Positions 7,400-16,651 of a DNA stretch of 64,000 bases are shown here, piece by piece (the first letter of the stretch is position 1; the number at the start of each line of letters is the position of its first letter). Location of the stretch: assembly GCA_018818835.1 (NCBI GenBank), contig JAHIRD010000060.1, positions 1 through 64,000 on the forward strand. The letters are read 5' to 3'. This DNA is from Pseudomonadota bacterium (GTDB taxonomy: Bacteria > Desulfobacterota > Desulfobacteria > Desulfobacterales > Desulfolunaceae). Below the pieces are notes generated by a model that was not told the origin of the DNA, did no database searches, and worked only from the letters and a program-made list of their open reading frames with translations. The translations under genes were made by a program, and so were the position numbers.

Positions 7400-10300
7400 A
7401 TGAATAAAAAAACACCCATCGCAGTTATAGGAATGGCAGGAATTTTCCCTGGAGCGCGGGATATCCATGCCTTCTGGAACAATATTGAAAATAAAGTCAG
7501 TGCTATCTGCGATGTTCCCAAAGACCGATGGATTCTTGATCCGGACCGAATTGTCAGCAAAACTGTGGAACAAGACAAAACCCTTTCCAAACGGGCCGGG
7601 CTGATCCGTGATTTCAATTTTGATCCGTCAGGTTTCTCCATGGACCCTGACCTTCTTCTCTGCCTTGATCCCATGTACCATCTGGTTCTGACCGCAGGGC
7701 GAGAAGCCCTATTGCCCATCCGGACAATCGATGCCATGAAAAAACGCAGCGGGGTGATTCTTGCCGCCATTGCTTTGCCCACGGACAGCGCCTCCATGGT
7801 GACCCGTGAAGTCCTTGGGAAAACCTTTGAAGCATCTATCTTCGGACATGGTGTGATTGATTCCATCGGCCCCCTTACACGAGCCCAGTGCCTTGCCAGC
7901 CGGGTCACCAGCCTTCCTGCAGCTATCCTCGCAAAATCCCTGGGCATGGGCGGGGGAAGCTATACTCTGGATGCAGCCTGTTCATCCTCCCTTTATGCCA
8001 TCAAACTGGCCTGTGACGAACTTTGGGCACGGCGGTCGGACATGATGCTGGCAGGCGGAGTATCCCGCCCTGAATCCCTGTTTACCCAGGCAGGATTCAC
8101 CCAGCTCAAAGCCCTGTCGCCCTCGGGCATTTGCTCTCCCTTTGATGCCAACGCCGACGGCCTGGTGGTGGGAGAAGGCGCAGGGGTCATTGTGCTCAAA
8201 CGACTGGATGATGCAGTAAGGGATCAGGACACTATCCATGCCCTGATTCACGGCGCTGGTCTCAGCAACGATATCGGAGGCAATCTCCTGGCTCCTGACA
8301 GTGAAGGTCAGATCCGGGCCATGAACCTTGCCTATGAAAACACAGGATGGTCTCCCTATGATGTGGACCACATCGAATGCCACGGCACCGGAACACCGGT
8401 GGGCGATGCCATTGAATTAAAAAGCCTGAGGGCGGTCTGGGGCCAGTCCGGATGGACAAAACAACAGTGTGCCATTGGCAGTGTCAAATCCATGGTGGGC
8501 CATCTCCTTACAGGCGCTGGAATCGCAGGAACCATCAAAACACTCATGGCCATGAAACACAAAACCCTGCCGCCCTCATTGAATTTCACTGAGCCGGCAC
8601 AGGGAAGCCCCCTTGTTGACGGACCTTTCCGGGTTCAGACAGAGGCCTCTGACTGGGATCGGCGAAAGGACCATCCGCGGCGTGCGGCCATGAGCGCCTT
8701 TGGCTTCGGGGGTATCAACGCCCATGTTCTGGCCGAGGAATGGGAGCCAGGATATGCCAAACATGCTTACGTTCCCTCGACACTTTCTTTGGAAAACGCA
8801 CAGCCTTTGTGTGATGTGGCCGTGGTGGGCATGGGTACCTTTTTCGGACCTGCCCAGACCCTGGAAGAATTTCAGAGCGCCTTGTTTGACGCACGCCCCA
8901 TGACAGGAGCCACTGCCGCTGCCACGCGATGGAAAGGGTCTGAAAAAGCCGGGGAAAAACATCTGGGTACCAAAAAACTGCCCAAAGGCAATTATCTGAA
9001 CACCCTTGAGGTGGCCATTGGAGAATTTCATATTCCCCCCAATGAAATTCCGGATATTCTGCCCCAGCACCTGATGATGCTCAAGGCCGCGGCCCAGGCC
9101 ATGGCTGATGCAGGCTTGCCCCATCGTGAAGACCGGCCCCGGATGGGAACGGCCATCGGCATGAATTTCGATTTTGAAGCCACTAATTTTCATATGCGCT
9201 GGAACCTTGAAAACCAGGTCCGTGACTGGAATCGCCTCCACAATCTGGGCCTTGACACGGAGGGCGAGCAAGCCTGGCTGGACGAGCTCAAAAAAGACTG
9301 TCAGCCACCCCTGTCATCGGCACGAACCACCGGAGCCCTGGGGGGTATCATCGCCAGCCGGGTGGCCAAAGAATTCAGACTCGGTGGCCCCAGCTTCATC
9401 GTATCCTGCGAAGATGCCTCGGGCTTGAAAGCCCTTGAAATCGGTCTTCGATCCATCCAGAACCGTGAAACAGATCTTTTTCTGGCCGGTGCTGTTGACC
9501 TCCCCGGTGAAATACGAAACCTCATTGTCACTGACCATCTGAGAGCCCTTTCAGACAACGATTTGATTTATCCATTTGATCCTTCTTCAACAGGCATTCT
9601 TCCGGGTGAAGGCGCTGTGGCGGTTGTTCTAAAACGTCTGGACAAGGCCATTGACGATGGGGATCGAATCTATTCCATCATCAAAGGCATGGGCCATGCC
9701 TCCGGCGGAGGGATTGATGAGCCGGGCCTTTCACGGGAAGCCTATGCAGAATCCCTGGGCCGGGCATTTAGCGATTCGGGTCTATCCCCCTTGTCTGTTG
9801 ATTATATGGAAACCCACGGAAGTGGCTTTGCACTGGAAGACAAGGGAGAAGCAGATGCCCTCAACCATTTTTTCAATTCCGAATCAACAAAGAAAAATCC
9901 CCTTGCCGGAAAGATCTCTCTGGGATGCACCAGCCCCATCACAGGACAGACCGGAGCCGCATCGGGCCTGACCGCATTGATCAAGGCCAGTCTCTGTGTT
10001 TACCAGGGGCAGATCCCCCCGTTTGTTCATCAACGCCATCCATCGGACAGTCTTTTTGATCCGGAGATCTTTTATTCTCCCCTGATCACCGTACCATGGG
10101 ATACCCCCAAAGGTGGTTATTCAAAACGGGCTTGCGTGGCTTCCATTACGCCGGACGGCAATATCTGCCATGTGATCATAGAGCAGCCCGGAACCGATTC
10201 AAAAGCAGAATCTGAGGTCGCGTTATTCAAGCCCCTGAAACCGGTTCGAGACACACACAGCTCCTCAAAAACAGGACCTGCAAAAATCATATCCCTGGTC

Positions 10301-12136
10301 GTGGGAGGGCCTGTCCTGAAGGGCACACCACCAAAAGGTGCACCGGCAAAACCCATACCCACCCGGATGAAGCCAGCCCCTGTGGCAGCGCATCCTGTTG
10401 TTCCTGAAATCAAGAGAACACCGGCCCCTGTGAAAGCCAGGGTCCCTGAGACACCACGATCCATGCCTGCCATGGCAACACCCCGGCCCATGTCTGGCAT
10501 GGAAACAGGTTCAAACCAGACGGTGATGGGACTTGTCCGTCAAACCATGGAAACCTTTCAAAAAAATAGTGCAGAAACAGCCAGATCTCATAACCGTTAT
10601 CTGGATTTTTCCCGCACCATGACCCAAAACTTTGCAAAGACCCTTATCTTCCAGTCAGAACTCGTGGAACAGGCCATACAATCTGGAAACGATGACCTTG
10701 TATCGTCCCTGATTATAGATGACCCTTTTGTCTGTACCCTGGATTCACAGGACTATCCCTATGATCAAGTCCCTGAACATAACCCTGATTTCAAGCATGT
10801 CCCATCCATGAAACCGCTTCCGGAACCTGTGATTGAGTCTCTGATTGCGATTGGCGAGCCCCCTGCCATGCCTTGGGTTGAAAAACAAAAACCGGCCGGG
10901 CCAGAGCCCGCTTTTCCCCGTGACATGTGTATGGAATTTGCCATCGGTTCCCTGGGCAAGGTTTTGGGGCCCATGTTTGACGTGGTGGACAGCTACAACG
11001 TCAGGGTCAGGCTTCCGGACGAACCCCTGATGCTGGTGGACAGGATTATGTCTGTTGAGGGCGAAAAAGGTTCCCTGAAATCAGGAAAGGTTGTAACCGA
11101 GCATGATGTGCTTCCGGGCGCCTGGTATCTTGACGGTGACAGGTGCCCGGTATGTATTTCCATTGAAGCCGGACAGGCTGATTTATTCCTCTGCTCTTAT
11201 CTCGGCATTGATCTTGCCGTAAAAGGCAAACGCAAGTATCGCCTTCTGGATGCCGTGGCTGAATTTCATAGTGGATTGCCCAGACCCGGCGACATCATTC
11301 GATATGATATTAAAATTGACCGTTTTATCAACCAGGGTGACACCTACCTGTTCTTTTTCCAATTCAACGGGTATATCAAAGACCGCCACATCATAAGCAT
11401 GAGAAACGGATGCGCGGGATTCTTCACGGACAAAGAAGTCAAGGATTCGGGCGGCATCATTCTCACACCCGAAGAGACAGCGCCCATCCCGGGCAAGATG
11501 ACACCGGCCTGGAAAGAGCTGGTCCCCTTTTTCGAGACCAATGACACATACAGCCTGTCTGATGATCAGGTCAATGCCCTGCGCACATGTGATCCCTATG
11601 CCGCCTTCGGCCCCCTGTTCAAGGGCAAACGAATATCACCGTCCCTGGCCATACCGGGGGGACGCATGAAGCTGGTGGATCGCGTTCTTTCCATTGATCC
11701 CAAAGGCGGCCGATACGGACTGGGTTCCATCCGTGCCCAGGCTGATATTTATCCGGATTCCTGGTTTCTCACCTGCCATTTCGTGGATGACAAGGTCATG
11801 CCCGGAACCCTGATGTATGAGTGCTGCATGCACACACTCCGCATCTTTACCATGCGCATGGGCTGGATCATGGACAAGGCCCATGTGGTTTGCGAACCGA
11901 TTCCCAATGTCAAAAGCATGTTGAAATGCAGGGGACCGGTCACTGTTGAAACAAAACACGTGTATTACGTGGTTGAAATAAAAGAAATTGGTTATAACCC
12001 CGAACCCTTTGTGCTTGCGGATGCCCATATGTACGCCCAGGATCAGCACATTGTCATGTTCAGGGATATGTCCATGAAGTTATCGGGGGTAACACAAGGG
12101 GATATTGAAGCTTTTTGGGGGAAAAAAGTAACATGA
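7400..12136 (+). CDS. PfaC-like synthase: KS, chain-length factor, two FabA-like dehydratase domains
   Basis: 1578 residues, somewhat shorter than marine PfaC proteins. Domain order: ketosynthase (about 1-455) with Cys194 in DAACSSS, His328 in HGTGT and His368 in VGHLLTGAG; a second KS-fold domain (about 470-930) in which the nucleophile position is Asp672 and the third position is Gln (GQTGAASG), marking a chain-length factor; a Pro/Ala-rich linker (about 960-1060); a helical segment; dehydratase 1 (about 1195-1355) and dehydratase 2 (about 1405-1560), the latter with the FabA signature HFVDDKVMPG (His1460). This is the PfaC layout of PUFA synthases, but no acyltransferase, ACP, ketoreductase or enoyl reductase gene is nearby. 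It overlaps oleA by 4 nt. Inferred role: elongation or desaturation of chains fed to OleA. Confidence 0.9.
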   Translation: MNKKTPIAVIGMAGIFPGARDIHAFWNNIENKVSAICDVPKDRWILDPDRIVSKTVEQDKTLSKRAGLIRDFNFDPSGFSMDPDLLLCLDPMYHLVLTAGREALLPIRTIDAMKKRSGVILAAIALPTDSASMVTREVLGKTFEASIFGHGVIDSIGPLTRAQCLASRVTSLPAAILAKSLGMGGGSYTLDAACSSSLYAIKLACDELWARRSDMMLAGGVSRPESLFTQAGFTQLKALSPSGICSPFDANADGLVVGEGAGVIVLKRLDDAVRDQDTIHALIHGAGLSNDIGGNLLAPDSEGQIRAMNLAYENTGWSPYDVDHIECHGTGTPVGDAIELKSLRAVWGQSGWTKQQCAIGSVKSMVGHLLTGAGIAGTIKTLMAMKHKTLPPSLNFTEPAQGSPLVDGPFRVQTEASDWDRRKDHPRRAAMSAFGFGGINAHVLAEEWEPGYAKHAYVPSTLSLENAQPLCDVAVVGMGTFFGPAQTLEEFQSALFDARPMTGATAAATRWKGSEKAGEKHLGTKKLPKGNYLNTLEVAIGEFHIPPNEIPDILPQHLMMLKAAAQAMADAGLPHREDRPRMGTAIGMNFDFEATNFHMRWNLENQVRDWNRLHNLGLDTEGEQAWLDELKKDCQPPLSSARTTGALGGIIASRVAKEFRLGGPSFIVSCEDASGLKALEIGLRSIQNRETDLFLAGAVDLPGEIRNLIVTDHLRALSDNDLIYPFDPSSTGILPGEGAVAVVLKRLDKAIDDGDRIYSIIKGMGHASGGGIDEPGLSREAYAESLGRAFSDSGLSPLSVDYMETHGSGFALEDKGEADALNHFFNSESTKKNPLAGKISLGCTSPITGQTGAASGLTALIKASLCVYQGQIPPFVHQRHPSDSLFDPEIFYSPLITVPWDTPKGGYSKRACVASITPDGNICHVIIEQPGTDSKAESEVALFKPLKPVRDTHSSSKTGPAKIISLVVGGPVLKGTPPKGAPAKPIPTRMKPAPVAAHPVVPEIKRTPAPVKARVPETPRSMPAMATPRPMSGMETGSNQTVMGLVRQTMETFQKNSAETARSHNRYLDFSRTMTQNFAKTLIFQSELVEQAIQSGNDDLVSSLIIDDPFVCTLDSQDYPYDQVPEHNPDFKHVPSMKPLPEPVIESLIAIGEPPAMPWVEKQKPAGPEPAFPRDMCMEFAIGSLGKVLGPMFDVVDSYNVRVRLPDEPLMLVDRIMSVEGEKGSLKSGKVVTEHDVLPGAWYLDGDRCPVCISIEAGQADLFLCSYLGIDLAVKGKRKYRLLDAVAEFHSGLPRPGDIIRYDIKIDRFINQGDTYLFFFQFNGYIKDRHIISMRNGCAGFFTDKEVKDSGGIILTPEETAPIPGKMTPAWKELVPFFETNDTYSLSDDQVNALRTCDPYAAFGPLFKGKRISPSLAIPGGRMKLVDRVLSIDPKGGRYGLGSIRAQADIYPDSWFLTCHFVDDKVMPGTLMYECCMHTLRIFTMRMGWIMDKAHVVCEPIPNVKSMLKCRGPVTVETKHVYYVVEIKEIGYNPEPFVLADAHMYAQDQHIVMFRDMSMKLSGVTQGDIEAFWGKKVT

Positions 12137-13176
12137 ACTATTCAAAGGTATATATCGATTCATTCGGATATGAACTGGCCCCGGTGGTGGTCAGCTCAAG
12201 TGATCTTGAAAAGCGGCTGGAACCCGTTTATAAAAAAATGCGCCTGAATCCGGGGCAACTGGAAGCCTTGACGGGGATTTTTGAGCGCCGTTACTGGCCC
12301 CACAAGCATTCCATGCATGAAGGGGCATCCATTGCCGCCAAACGGGCCCTGGCCAAATCCGGCCTTTCCCCTTCCGATATCGGTATGGTGGTTTATGGCG
12401 GTGTCTGCAGAGACAATATCGAACCGGCCACGGCCTGTTCTGTTGCCGACTGTATCGGCGCTGGCTCCCATGCCGTGGTCTATGATGTGTCCAATGCCTG
12501 CCTGGGTGTTCTGACAGGCATGATCCAGGTGGCCAACGCCATCGAACTGGGACAGATCAAAGCCGGTATCGTCGTATCCTCTGAATCGGCCCGACAGATC
12601 GTGGACCTGACCATTGAACGGCTCATCGCAGCCCCAAGCATGGAAACCTTCAAAAAAACCATTGCCACCATGACAGGCGGCTCCGGTGCCGTGGCTGTGC
12701 TTTTGACGTCCAAAGAACTGTCATCCAAGGGACACCGCCTCCTTGGCGGTGTGTTGAAAAACGATGTAAAACACCACAAACTTTGCGTATGGGGACCCGA
12801 TGCCGGGATCATGGGCGCCGGGGCCGAAGTTTTCATGGAAACGGATTCCGTGGGCGTTCTCACCCATGGGGCCAAGCTGGGCAAAGAAACCTTCGAAGCC
12901 TTTAAAAAGGAAATGGGCCTGAACGGCTCCCTGCCCGACAAGGTGATCTGCCACCAGGTTGGATCCGCTCACCAGAAACTCATTCTTGAAAGCCTGGGCA
13001 TCCCCAAGGGAAAAGATTACGCAACCTACCCCTACCTGGGGAATATCGGTACCGTGTCCCTCCCCCTGACCGCTGCCATCGCATCCGAACGGGAATTTTT
13101 AAAAAAAGATGATCTCGTGGCTTTCCTGGGAATCGGCAGCGGTCTGAACTGCATGATGCTTGCTGTCGAATGGTAG
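12133..13176 (+). CDS. oleA: OleA, thiolase-fold acyl-CoA head-to-head condensing enzyme
   Basis: 347 residues from ATG 12133, whose ATGA overlaps the PfaC-like stop; an in-frame TTG at 12115 is less likely. FabH-like fold with the triad Cys123 (SNACLG), His274 (CHQVG) and Asn304 (LGNIGT). The SNACLG context is that of OleA rather than FabH. OleA joins two fatty acyl chains in a non-decarboxylative Claisen condensation to a beta-ketoacid, the first step of long-chain olefin biosynthesis. Coupling to the PfaC-like gene implies the two act on the same chains. Confidence 0.9.
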   Translation: MNYSKVYIDSFGYELAPVVVSSSDLEKRLEPVYKKMRLNPGQLEALTGIFERRYWPHKHSMHEGASIAAKRALAKSGLSPSDIGMVVYGGVCRDNIEPATACSVADCIGAGSHAVVYDVSNACLGVLTGMIQVANAIELGQIKAGIVVSSESARQIVDLTIERLIAAPSMETFKKTIATMTGGSGAVAVLLTSKELSSKGHRLLGGVLKNDVKHHKLCVWGPDAGIMGAGAEVFMETDSVGVLTHGAKLGKETFEAFKKEMGLNGSLPDKVICHQVGSAHQKLILESLGIPKGKDYATYPYLGNIGTVSLPLTAAIASEREFLKKDDLVAFLGIGSGLNCMMLAVEW

Positions 13177-13456
13177 ATCATTCCCACACACGGATGGTGC
13201 TGACCCTAAAAAAAATGGGGTTAGCCATTGCATCAATGCTGTATTTTCCGTTATAAACGACATATGATCATTAATTAATCTTTGATAAACTCGTAAACGT
13301 CGACGGATGGCTATGGAAAAAGGTCCATAGGCAAGGCATAGTGTTTGGCCGTGGTTACGGCATACGTGATGCGTATGTCGAACGTCCGGACAAACACGAT
13401 AACGCCGCATATGGGACTTTTTACGACGCCATCATCTTTAGGAAATCAATCTCACT
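13177..13456. other. oleA-oleB spacer with a dispersed repeat
   Basis: A 280-bp spacer interrupts an otherwise tight operon. GATAAACTCG-TAAAC-GTCGACGGATGGCTATG at 13284-13315 resembles 24621-24654, and ACGGCATACGTGATGCGTATG is an imperfect dyad. It may be an inserted repeat; oleB could have its own promoter here. AGGA (13440-13443) is 13 bases before the oleB ATG, so a rather poor ribosome binding site. Confidence 0.45.
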
Positions 13457-14359
13457 ATGGCCATTGATTTAGAATCAATCAGACATCTTTACCCCTTTGA
13501 ATCCCATTATCTGACCATGGGAAAACACCGATACCATTATATTGATGAAGGGACCGGCGATCCCCTTGTCATGATTCACGGGAATCCCACCTGGTCCTTC
13601 TACTATCGTCATTTAATCCGGGAATTATCCAAGGAATACAGAACCATCGCCGTGGATCATATGGGCTGTGGTCTGTCTGACAAACCCGGAATGGACACCT
13701 ATGATTATCGATTGAAAAGCCGTGTGGACAATCTTGAGACCCTGATTGATCATCTGAATCCGGACCGGAAAATCACCCTGATTGTCCATGACTGGGGAGG
13801 CATGATCGGCCTGTGTTATGCCCTCAGGCATCCTGAAAAAATCGGACGCATAGTGATCACAAACACCTCGGGTTTTTTCCCTCCGGGTAAAGGTATCCCC
13901 TTACGCCTGTGGATCATGAGGTATTTGACGCCTTTTGCAAAAATCGGAACCCTGGGATTCAACCTCTTTTCAAGGGCTGCCCTGTACATGGCCCCAAAAA
14001 AATCCTTGTCTGCCGACGTTAAAAAGGGTTTGACCGCCCCTTATAACAGCTGGAGAAACCGCATGGCCACCTATCGCTTTGTCCAGGATATCCCCTTAAA
14101 ACCCGGCGATGCCAGCTATGATCTGGTTAAATCCGTGGATGAGAATCTTGGCACCTTAAAAAGCATTCCCATGACCATCCTCTGGGGTAAACATGATTTC
14201 ATATTCACCATGGAATATTTCAATGAATGGAAGCGGCGTTTCCCGGAAGTCGAGGCCCTTCTCTTTCCCGAGGCTGGCCATTATCTTCTGGAAGACGAAC
14301 CGGAAAAGGTCTGCGAGAAGATACAATCCTTTCTACTCAAAAACCCTATAGCTGAGTGA
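13457..14359 (+). CDS. oleB: OleB, beta-lactone decarboxylase
   Basis: 300-residue alpha/beta hydrolase of the haloalkane dehalogenase type. Oxyanion motif HGNPTWSF, nucleophile Asp112 in VHDWGG, acid Asp247 (WGKHD) and His275 (EAGHYLLEDEP). An Asp nucleophile instead of Ser, in an ole cluster, identifies OleB, which decarboxylates the beta-lactone made by OleC to a cis-olefin. Family OleB and OleC/D proteins assemble into large soluble complexes. It is followed after 15 bp by a membrane coiled-coil protein gene. Confidence 0.9.
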   Translation: MAIDLESIRHLYPFESHYLTMGKHRYHYIDEGTGDPLVMIHGNPTWSFYYRHLIRELSKEYRTIAVDHMGCGLSDKPGMDTYDYRLKSRVDNLETLIDHLNPDRKITLIVHDWGGMIGLCYALRHPEKIGRIVITNTSGFFPPGKGIPLRLWIMRYLTPFAKIGTLGFNLFSRAALYMAPKKSLSADVKKGLTAPYNSWRNRMATYRFVQDIPLKPGDASYDLVKSVDENLGTLKSIPMTILWGKHDFIFTMEYFNEWKRRFPEVEALLFPEAGHYLLEDEPEKVCEKIQSFLLKNPIAE

Positions 14360-14374
14360 TCAGGTGGTGTGACA

Positions 14375-14965
14375 ATGGCTAAAAGCAAGGATCTGACACT
14401 GAATACCAAAGAAACTGAGCCAAAGGAAAAGAAGAAGGGCTCACGAAAAAAAGTGCTTTTACTTGTTCTGCTGCTTCTGGTTCTCGTGTGCGGGGTTGTG
14501 GTTGTTTATATTTTATTTTTCAGTAAAAAACCCGCAGTGATCACCACAAGCCATCTTCCCAAGGAAATCATCGTCTTTAGTTTTGATGAACTGCCCGGTC
14601 TTTACGAAAAACTCCTGTCCTTAAACGAGGAGATCATCCTCACCCAAAAGGAAATTGACCGGATAGAAACCGTGGCAACCACCTACCCTGATCAACGGAA
14701 AATTGCTGACACGGAGAAAAAAAGCTGGACCGTGAATCTGGCGGCCTTGAATAAATGCCTGACCGATTTTGAAAAACAAATGGAAATGCTGTATGTGTCC
14801 TACCAAGTGAATCCTGAAACCGGGAAAACCCTGATGGATGAAAAGAAAGACGACTTAGAAAAAACCGTGGAAACCGTTGTGAACCAATCAAAAACCATGA
14901 CCGATAAATTACGGGCCATTGAAAACGCCAAAAGTTTTATTGAAAAAACCAAGGATAAATTTTAA
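14375..14965 (+). CDS. Membrane-anchored coiled-coil protein inside the ole cluster
   Basis: 196 residues from ATG 14375, seven bases after AGGTGG; a GTG at 14369 lies too close to the same box. A basic N-terminus (about 1-26) precedes one transmembrane helix (27-49, Leu/Val-rich) and a periplasmic or cytoplasmic region of charged helices (about 70-196) with heptad-like spacing. By the positive-inside rule the N-terminus is cytoplasmic. I do not recognise a family. It lies 15 bp after oleB and 12 bp before oleC, so it is co-transcribed; it could scaffold or anchor the Ole complex or help export product, both inferences. Confidence 0.82.
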   Translation: MAKSKDLTLNTKETEPKEKKKGSRKKVLLLVLLLLVLVCGVVVVYILFFSKKPAVITTSHLPKEIIVFSFDELPGLYEKLLSLNEEIILTQKEIDRIETVATTYPDQRKIADTEKKSWTVNLAALNKCLTDFEKQMEMLYVSYQVNPETGKTLMDEKKDDLEKTVETVVNQSKTMTDKLRAIENAKSFIEKTKDKF

Positions 14966-14977
14966 AAAAGTGAAACC

Positions 14978-16642
14978 ATGACTATGCATGAAACCGCCAT
15001 CATCAACATTGCAAGCTATCTTAAACTCCAGGCAGAACAACAACCTTACAAACGAGCTGTGGTTTATCCCGAAGGGAAAGACAGCCAGGGCCGTATCCGG
15101 TATGCCCACCTGACCTTTAAGCAGCTGGATCTTGAATCAGACCGACTGGCCCAGGGCCTCAAGTCCATTTCCATCAAGCGGGGAACCAAAACCATCTTGA
15201 TGGTCAAACCCTGCATTGATTTCTTTGTGCTTACCTATGCCCTTTTTAAAGTGGGTGCTGTCCCTGTGGTGGTGGACCCTGGCATGGGGGTGAAACGCAT
15301 GCTGGAATGCCTTGCTTCCACAGAAGCCGAAGCCTTTATCGGCATTCCCCTGGCCCATGTGCTTCGTACCCTTGCAAAAAAATCGTTCACTTCCGTGAAG
15401 ACATGGGTCACCGTGGGCAAAAAACTTTTCTGGAACGGCCATACCCTGGATGGAATACGACATGTTTCAGATGAGCCCTTTGAATATGCCCAAACCTTGG
15501 CAGATGAAACCGCAGCCATTCTCTTTACAACAGGCAGTACCGGCCCTGCCAAAGGCGTGGTCTACACCCACGGCACCTTTGACGCCCAGATCCGGAATAT
15601 CCAGGCCCATTTTCAGATATCCGAGGATGAAATTGATCTGCCCACATTCCCCTTGTTTGCCCTGTTTGACCCGGCCCTTGGCATGACAGCCATTATTCCT
15701 GACATGGACCCCACCAAACCTGCTTTTGTGAATCCAGTCAAAATCATTGAAGCCATTCACAACCAGGGGGTGACCAACATGTTCGCATCCCCTGCCCTGT
15801 TGAACAGGGTGGGAAAATACGGCAAGGAGAATGGTGTGAAACTGCCGTCCCTGAAGCGGGTGGTGTCGGCCGGAGCCCCGGTGTCACCGTCCAATATCGA
15901 ACAATTCACATCCATGTTTACGGGTGAAACCCAGGTGCACACGCCCTATGGCGCCACGGAATCCGTGCCCATTCTGTCCATAGCCAGTGATGAGATTCTA
16001 TCGGAAACCAAATCCTTTAGCGAGGACGGATACGGGACCTGCATCGGTCGCCCCATTGAGGATGCGGACATTAAACTCATCAGGATATCCGATGAACCCA
16101 TTTTGGAATGGTCTGACGATCTTGAGGTTACCACGGGAGAAGTCGGTGAAATCACCGTCAAAGGAAGCCTGGTCACCCGGAATTATTACAACAACCCCGC
16201 AGCCGACTTGCTGGCCAAAATCAAGGAAAATGGCCAAATCCGTCACCGGATGGGCGATCTGGGCTGGCTCGATAATAACGGCAGAGTCTGGTTCTGCGGC
16301 AGGAAAAACCACCGGGTGGAAACAGGCAAGCAGACCCTTTACACCATCAGTTGCGAAGCCATTTTCAACAAACACCCGGCTGTATATCGAAGCGCCCTGG
16401 TGGGCATCGGTCCCAAAGGCTCTCAAACCCCGGTCATCATCATTGAAATGGCCCCGGAATTCAAAGGCCGGAGTAAAAAGGATGTCAAAAACGAAATCCT
16501 GGCCCTGGCCAAGACATTTGAAAACACAAAATCCATCACCCACGTTCTGTTCCACCCCTCCTTTCCCGTGGATATCCGTCACAACTCCAAGATATTCAGG
16601 GAAAAACTGGCGGTTTTTGCTGAAAAAAAGATAAAGATATAA
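14978..16642 (+). CDS. oleC: OleC, AMP-dependent beta-lactone synthetase
   Basis: 554 residues of the acyl-adenylate-forming superfamily. The ATP-binding A3 motif TTGSTGPAKG lies at 184-193 and the adenine-binding YGATES motif at 324-329; HRMGDLGWLD is the hinge motif. Family OleC enzymes activate the 2-alkyl-3-hydroxyacid made by OleA/OleD and close the beta-lactone with release of AMP. Position between oleB and oleD supports this over a generic acyl-CoA ligase. A second ATG two codons in (MTMHE) is an equally good start. Confidence 0.9.
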   Translation: MTMHETAIINIASYLKLQAEQQPYKRAVVYPEGKDSQGRIRYAHLTFKQLDLESDRLAQGLKSISIKRGTKTILMVKPCIDFFVLTYALFKVGAVPVVVDPGMGVKRMLECLASTEAEAFIGIPLAHVLRTLAKKSFTSVKTWVTVGKKLFWNGHTLDGIRHVSDEPFEYAQTLADETAAILFTTGSTGPAKGVVYTHGTFDAQIRNIQAHFQISEDEIDLPTFPLFALFDPALGMTAIIPDMDPTKPAFVNPVKIIEAIHNQGVTNMFASPALLNRVGKYGKENGVKLPSLKRVVSAGAPVSPSNIEQFTSMFTGETQVHTPYGATESVPILSIASDEILSETKSFSEDGYGTCIGRPIEDADIKLIRISDEPILEWSDDLEVTTGEVGEITVKGSLVTRNYYNNPAADLLAKIKENGQIRHRMGDLGWLDNNGRVWFCGRKNHRVETGKQTLYTISCEAIFNKHPAVYRSALVGIGPKGSQTPVIIIEMAPEFKGRSKKDVKNEILALAKTFENTKSITHVLFHPSFPVDIRHNSKIFREKLAVFAEKKIKI

Positions 16643-16651
16643 GGATACGTC

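Noticed and set aside
7400-12136. Complete PUFA synthase operon
   Set aside because: Only the PfaC-like component is present; no acyltransferase, tandem ACP, ketoreductase or enoyl reductase domain was found on either strand near it.
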